From Planctomycetota bacterium (GTDB lineage: Bacteria > Planctomycetota > Phycisphaerae > Phycisphaerales > UBA1924): a DNA stretch of 8,031 nucleotides. How positions within the stretch are numbered: the stretch's first letter is position 1; every line of letters begins with the position of its first letter. The translations under genes and the position numbers were made by a program. The notes under the pieces are model-generated. The model had not been told where the DNA came from. It did no database searches and saw nothing but the letters and a program-made list of their open reading frames with translations. The DNA lies in assembly GCA_017303565.1 (NCBI GenBank), contig JAFLCM010000104.1, positions 1 through 8,031 of the forward strand, given 5' to 3'. Shown in pieces: positions 5,977 through 8,031 of the stretch.

Positions 5977-6052
5977 CCGGTGTTCGGGTACCCGTCAAGG
6001 CCCGCACAGGATGCGAACGAACCTCCCGCGACACCGGCCCACCCGTGACGGG
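5977..6052 (+). promoter_or_regulatory. Structured, pseudoknot-capable region upstream of kbl
   Basis: Positions 5977-5988 pair with 6025-6037 over 12 bp, including one T·G wobble and one bulged C (6029). The loop segment CCCGTCA (5991-5997) is perfectly complementary to TGACGGG (6046-6052), which lies 3' of that helix, so both pairings together would form an H-type pseudoknot. The region ends 57 nt before the kbl ATG, where a cis-regulatory leader would sit. It would lie outside the transcript if kbl is transcribed only from the hexamer at 6098. No known riboswitch class is recognised. Confidence 0.25.
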
Positions 6053-6097
6053 CAACCCCGCCCAGCCGCGATGCGCCCACCCCCACGCCGATTCGGC

Positions 6098-6103
6098 AAC
6101 AAT
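6098..6103 (+). promoter_or_regulatory. -10-like hexamer AACAAT just before kbl (possible leaderless start)
   Basis: AACAAT ends 6 nt before the ATG at 6110, with no Shine-Dalgarno and no -35-like hexamer at normal spacing. It matches the arrangement before rsmD and spoVR. Promoter function is inferred. Confidence 0.35.
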
Positions 6104-6109
6104 GCCCCC

Positions 6110-7324
6110 ATGAACGCCGACCACCCCTTCGCCCAGCGTGCCTCCACCCTGCTCTCGGGTCTGCGCGACCGCGGCGAGTTCAAAGTCCTCCAGACCATCG
6201 ACTCCACCATGGGCCCGGTGGTGCGCCTGAAGCAGCCCGACGGCTCCACCAAAGAAGCCCTCTGCTTCTGCTCGAACAACTACCTCGGACTCGCCGACCA
6301 CCCCGAGGTGATCGAGGCCGGCCTCAAGGGCCTCCGCGACTACGGCGCCGGCACCGCCAGCGTCCGCTTCATCTGCGGCACCTTCACCCCCCACCACGCC
6401 CTCGAAGCCCGCATCGCCGCCATGCTCGAGCAGGAGGCCGCGTACACCTTCGTCAGCTGCTGGAACGCCACCGAGGCGGTTTTCCCCACCCTCTGCGAGG
6501 CCGGCGACGCCATCGTCAGCGACGCCCTCAACCACGCCTGCATCATCGACTCCATCCGCCTCTGCTCCGTCATCAAGAAGGGCGTCAACCGCTTCGTCTA
6601 TCCCAACAACGACCTCGCCGCCCTCGAAACCAAACTCGCCGAGGCCAAGGGCACCCTCGCACCCGGCGGCGTCATCTGGGTCATCACCGACGGCGTGTTC
6701 AGCATGGAGGGCTCCATCGCCGACCTGCCCAAGATGCGCGCCCTGTGCGACCGCTTCGGCGCCCTGCTCGCCGTCGACGACTCCCACGGCACCGGCGTCA
6801 TGGGCCGCACCGGTCGCGGCACCCACGAGCACTGGGGCATGAGGGGCGCCGATATCGACCTCTTCACCGGCACGCTCGGCAAGGCCCTCGGCGGCGCGGC
6901 GGGCGGCTACATCGCAGGGCCCAAACTCGCCGTCGACACCATCGTCCAGCGCGCCAGGCCAACCCTCTTCAGCAACGCCCTCCCCGTCACCGTCGCCTGC
7001 AGCGCCGACAAGGCCATCGAGGTCATGCTCCGCGAGCCGCAGCGCGTCCAGCGCCTCCGCGACAACGTCGCCTACGCCCGCAAACAGATCAAGGCCGCGG
7101 GATTCGACGTCCTGGAGTCCCCCACCGCCATCTGCCCCATCATCGTCCACGAGACCGCCAAGGCGATCGCCATGAGCAAGCGCCTGCTCGAACTCGGCGT
7201 CTACGTCATCGGCTTCGGCTTCCCCGTCGTGCCCGAGGGCCACGCCCGGCTCCGCTGCCAGATCTCCGCCGCCCACACCGAAGCGCACATCGACACCCTC
7301 GTCTCCGCGCTCAAGCACCTGTAG
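6110..7324 (+). CDS. kbl: Glycine C-acetyltransferase (2-amino-3-ketobutyrate CoA ligase)
   Basis: This PLP enzyme of the α-oxoamine synthase family is predicted to convert 2-amino-3-oxobutyrate and CoA to glycine and acetyl-CoA, the second step of threonine breakdown after threonine dehydrogenase. The 404 residues (E. coli Kbl: 398) contain FCSNNYLGLADHP (about 53-65), the Kbl signature ASVRFICGT (about 83-91), DALNHACIID with the PLP-stacking His at 142, TDGVFSMEG, VDDSHGTGVMG with D223 and H226, and TGTLGKALGG with the Schiff-base Lys at 258. The C-terminal GFGFPVVPEGHARLR and SAAHT segments also match Kbl. ASVRFICGT argues against BioF, HemA or serine palmitoyltransferase. In-frame ATGs at 6011 and 6071 add low-complexity Pro/Arg sequence, so 6110 was chosen. 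No tdh is adjacent; downstream is a convergent esterase. Confidence 0.92.
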   Translation: MNADHPFAQRASTLLSGLRDRGEFKVLQTIDSTMGPVVRLKQPDGSTKEALCFCSNNYLGLADHPEVIEAGLKGLRDYGAGTASVRFICGTFTPHHALEARIAAMLEQEAAYTFVSCWNATEAVFPTLCEAGDAIVSDALNHACIIDSIRLCSVIKKGVNRFVYPNNDLAALETKLAEAKGTLAPGGVIWVITDGVFSMEGSIADLPKMRALCDRFGALLAVDDSHGTGVMGRTGRGTHEHWGMRGADIDLFTGTLGKALGGAAGGYIAGPKLAVDTIVQRARPTLFSNALPVTVACSADKAIEVMLREPQRVQRLRDNVAYARKQIKAAGFDVLESPTAICPIIVHETAKAIAMSKRLLELGVYVIGFGFPVVPEGHARLRCQISAAHTEAHIDTLVSALKHL

Positions 7325-7349
7325 GCCCCCTGACGAATCGAATCTGGGT

Positions 7350-7370
7350 ACCCCGCCGGTCCCCGGCGGG
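7350..7370. terminator. GC hairpin between kbl and the esterase gene; copy B of the 3'-end repeat
   Basis: Arms 7352-7359 (CCCGCCGG) and 7363-7370 (CCGGCGGG) form a perfect 8-bp stem with a 3-nt loop, 27 nt after the kbl stop and 30 nt beyond the convergent esterase stop. It can therefore serve both transcripts. There is no T-tract. Positions 7350-7368 are identical to 1463-1481, and related sequence (GGCGAGC...TCACCA) follows in both copies. Confidence 0.5.
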
Positions 7371-7400
7371 CGAGCTCACCAAGAAATCAGCACCTGGCGC

Positions 7401-8031
7401 TCACTCCTTCCCGAACACGAACCCCAGCGCCGCCGGGAACCGCTTCGCCCACACGCCCTCGGAGTGCTTGCCGCCCTCTTCGACCACGGTCATCAGGCGG
7501 TCCTCGCCCAGCCCCTTCAAGCGCAGCGCACTCATCAGTTCCCGGTTCATGTCCGCGAACGCCTTCGCGTCGCCGCTCCGCGCCGTCTCCGCCGTCCCCA
7601 CCGCCATGAACATCCTGATCGGCCAGCGGTCAGCCCCCTCCGCGCGCCGCACGATCGCCCGGTTGTCCAGGAACACAGCCGCCGATTCCACGATCGCCCG
7701 CCCGAACACGTCCGGCCGCTCCATCACCGCGTACAGCGTCGCGTTGCCGCCGAAACTCGAGCCCCCGATCCCCGTGTGCTCGCGCCCCGTCTTGGTCCGG
7801 TACGTCTCGTTCACGAACGGCATCACCTCGTCCGTGATGAACCGCAGGTGCTGGTCCCCCCGGTTCTGCTTGTTCAGGTAACTCGTGTACGGCGGGTTGT
7901 ACTCCTCCGCCCGCACGTCCCCGATGTTGTCGATCGCCACGATGATCATCGGGTCGATCTTGCCCGCCTTGATGAGCTCCGTCGCCGCCTCGTCGCACCG
8001 CCACTCCACGCCGATCGCGCTCCCCACCACG
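7401..8031 (-). CDS. Esterase-D/Fes-type α/β hydrolase, partial (N-terminus beyond right edge)
   Basis: This is the C-terminal ~209 residues of a putative serine esterase of the esterase-D/enterochelin-esterase-like family (PF00756 type). The visible part begins around GVEWRCDEAATELIKAGKIDPMIIVAI, which in relatives follows the oxyanion-hole and dimetal-like N-terminal strands, so the gene continues past 8031 and the GTG at 8030 is not the true start. The nucleophile elbow is GIGGSSFGGN, with the catalytic Ser at residue 92 of the visible part. The catalytic His is probably H189 in EEGGKHSEGVWAKRF; E148 in VGTAETA is a candidate acid, inferred from position. The substrate cannot be told; relatives act on siderophores, S-formylglutathione, feruloyl or acyl esters. 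A signal peptide, if any, is outside the window. The gene is convergent with kbl. Confidence 0.85.
   Translation of the reverse strand, partial: VVGSAIGVEWRCDEAATELIKAGKIDPMIIVAIDNIGDVRAEEYNPPYTSYLNKQNRGDQHLRFITDEVMPFVNETYRTKTGREHTGIGGSSFGGNATLYAVMERPDVFGRAIVESAAVFLDNRAIVRRAEGADRWPIRMFMAVGTAETARSGDAKAFADMNRELMSALRLKGLGEDRLMTVVEEGGKHSEGVWAKRFPAALGFVFGKE

Larger units (their letters stand above)
5465..6109. other. 645-bp divergent intergenic region between rny and kbl
   Basis: No convincing gene lies here. Frames that stay open (for example plus 5482-5751 and plus 5812-6048) encode Arg/Pro/His-rich peptides without Shine-Dalgarno sequences. What is present: two diverged copies of a short motif (5593-5628 and 5815-5850), a 9-bp perfect inverted repeat (5896-5904/5931-5939), a 12-bp helix with one bulge (5977-5988/6025-6037), a further 7-bp pairing that could make a pseudoknot, and a small AACCC/GGGTT hairpin (5766-5779). 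Its AT-richest patches, for example around 5818-5840, 5920-5932 and 5965-5975, are candidate promoter areas. I could not match it to RNase P RNA, tmRNA, SRP RNA, the glycine riboswitch or any tRNA by their conserved strings. Confidence 0.6.

Noticed and set aside
5812..6048. 78-codon plus-strand frame upstream of kbl, GTG start
   Set aside because: It is Arg/Pro-rich, has no Shine-Dalgarno and no recognised family. Only the NEGPFNLSRGL segment is of interest, and that is reported as a finding rather than a gene.
6011..6109. Upstream in-frame ATG starts for kbl at 6011 and 6071
   Set aside because: The added residues are Pro/Arg-rich and extend beyond the family N-terminus. The ATG at 6110 gives the normal length.
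5924..7318. 464-codon minus-strand open frame
   Set aside because: It is antisense to kbl. The translation is Gly/Val/Asp/Ala/Glu low complexity, as expected opposite a GC3-biased gene.

Overview
The window is GC-rich chromosomal DNA with seven protein-coding genes, mostly housekeeping, and no mobile element, CRISPR array, rRNA or tRNA that I can recognise. A β-barrel-type exported protein ending in Phe points to an organism with an outer membrane. RNase Y, a SpoVR-family protein, high GC, weak or absent Shine-Dalgarno sequences and -10-like hexamers placed directly before ATG codons would fit a planctomycete (Phycisphaerae-like). That placement is an inference and is not proven by the window.

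Layout, left to right. (1) A small GGQ-containing ribosome-rescue factor (ArfB type) on the minus strand, divergent from (2) a predicted outer-membrane β-barrel protein on the plus strand. (3) rsmD (16S rRNA G966 methyltransferase) and (4) a SpoVR-family gene follow on plus. (5) rny (RNase Y) is convergent to SpoVR, with a possible shared hairpin terminator between them. (6) A 645-bp divergent intergenic region separates rny from kbl (glycine C-acetyltransferase). It holds no convincing gene, but it has inverted repeats, one able to form a 12-bp helix, and two diverged copies of a short motif. (7) A Fes/esterase-D-type α/β hydrolase is convergent to kbl and runs off the right edge.

The genes do not form one pathway. 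ArfB, RsmD and RNase Y all serve translation or RNA metabolism, Kbl serves threonine/glycine catabolism, and SpoVR is separated from its usual PrkA/YeaH partners. I see no evidence for a new multi-gene system. The best leads are non-coding: a hairpin repeat immediately after two unrelated stop codons, a -10-like hexamer 5-6 nt before three ATG codons (possible leaderless transcripts), and the structured kbl upstream region.
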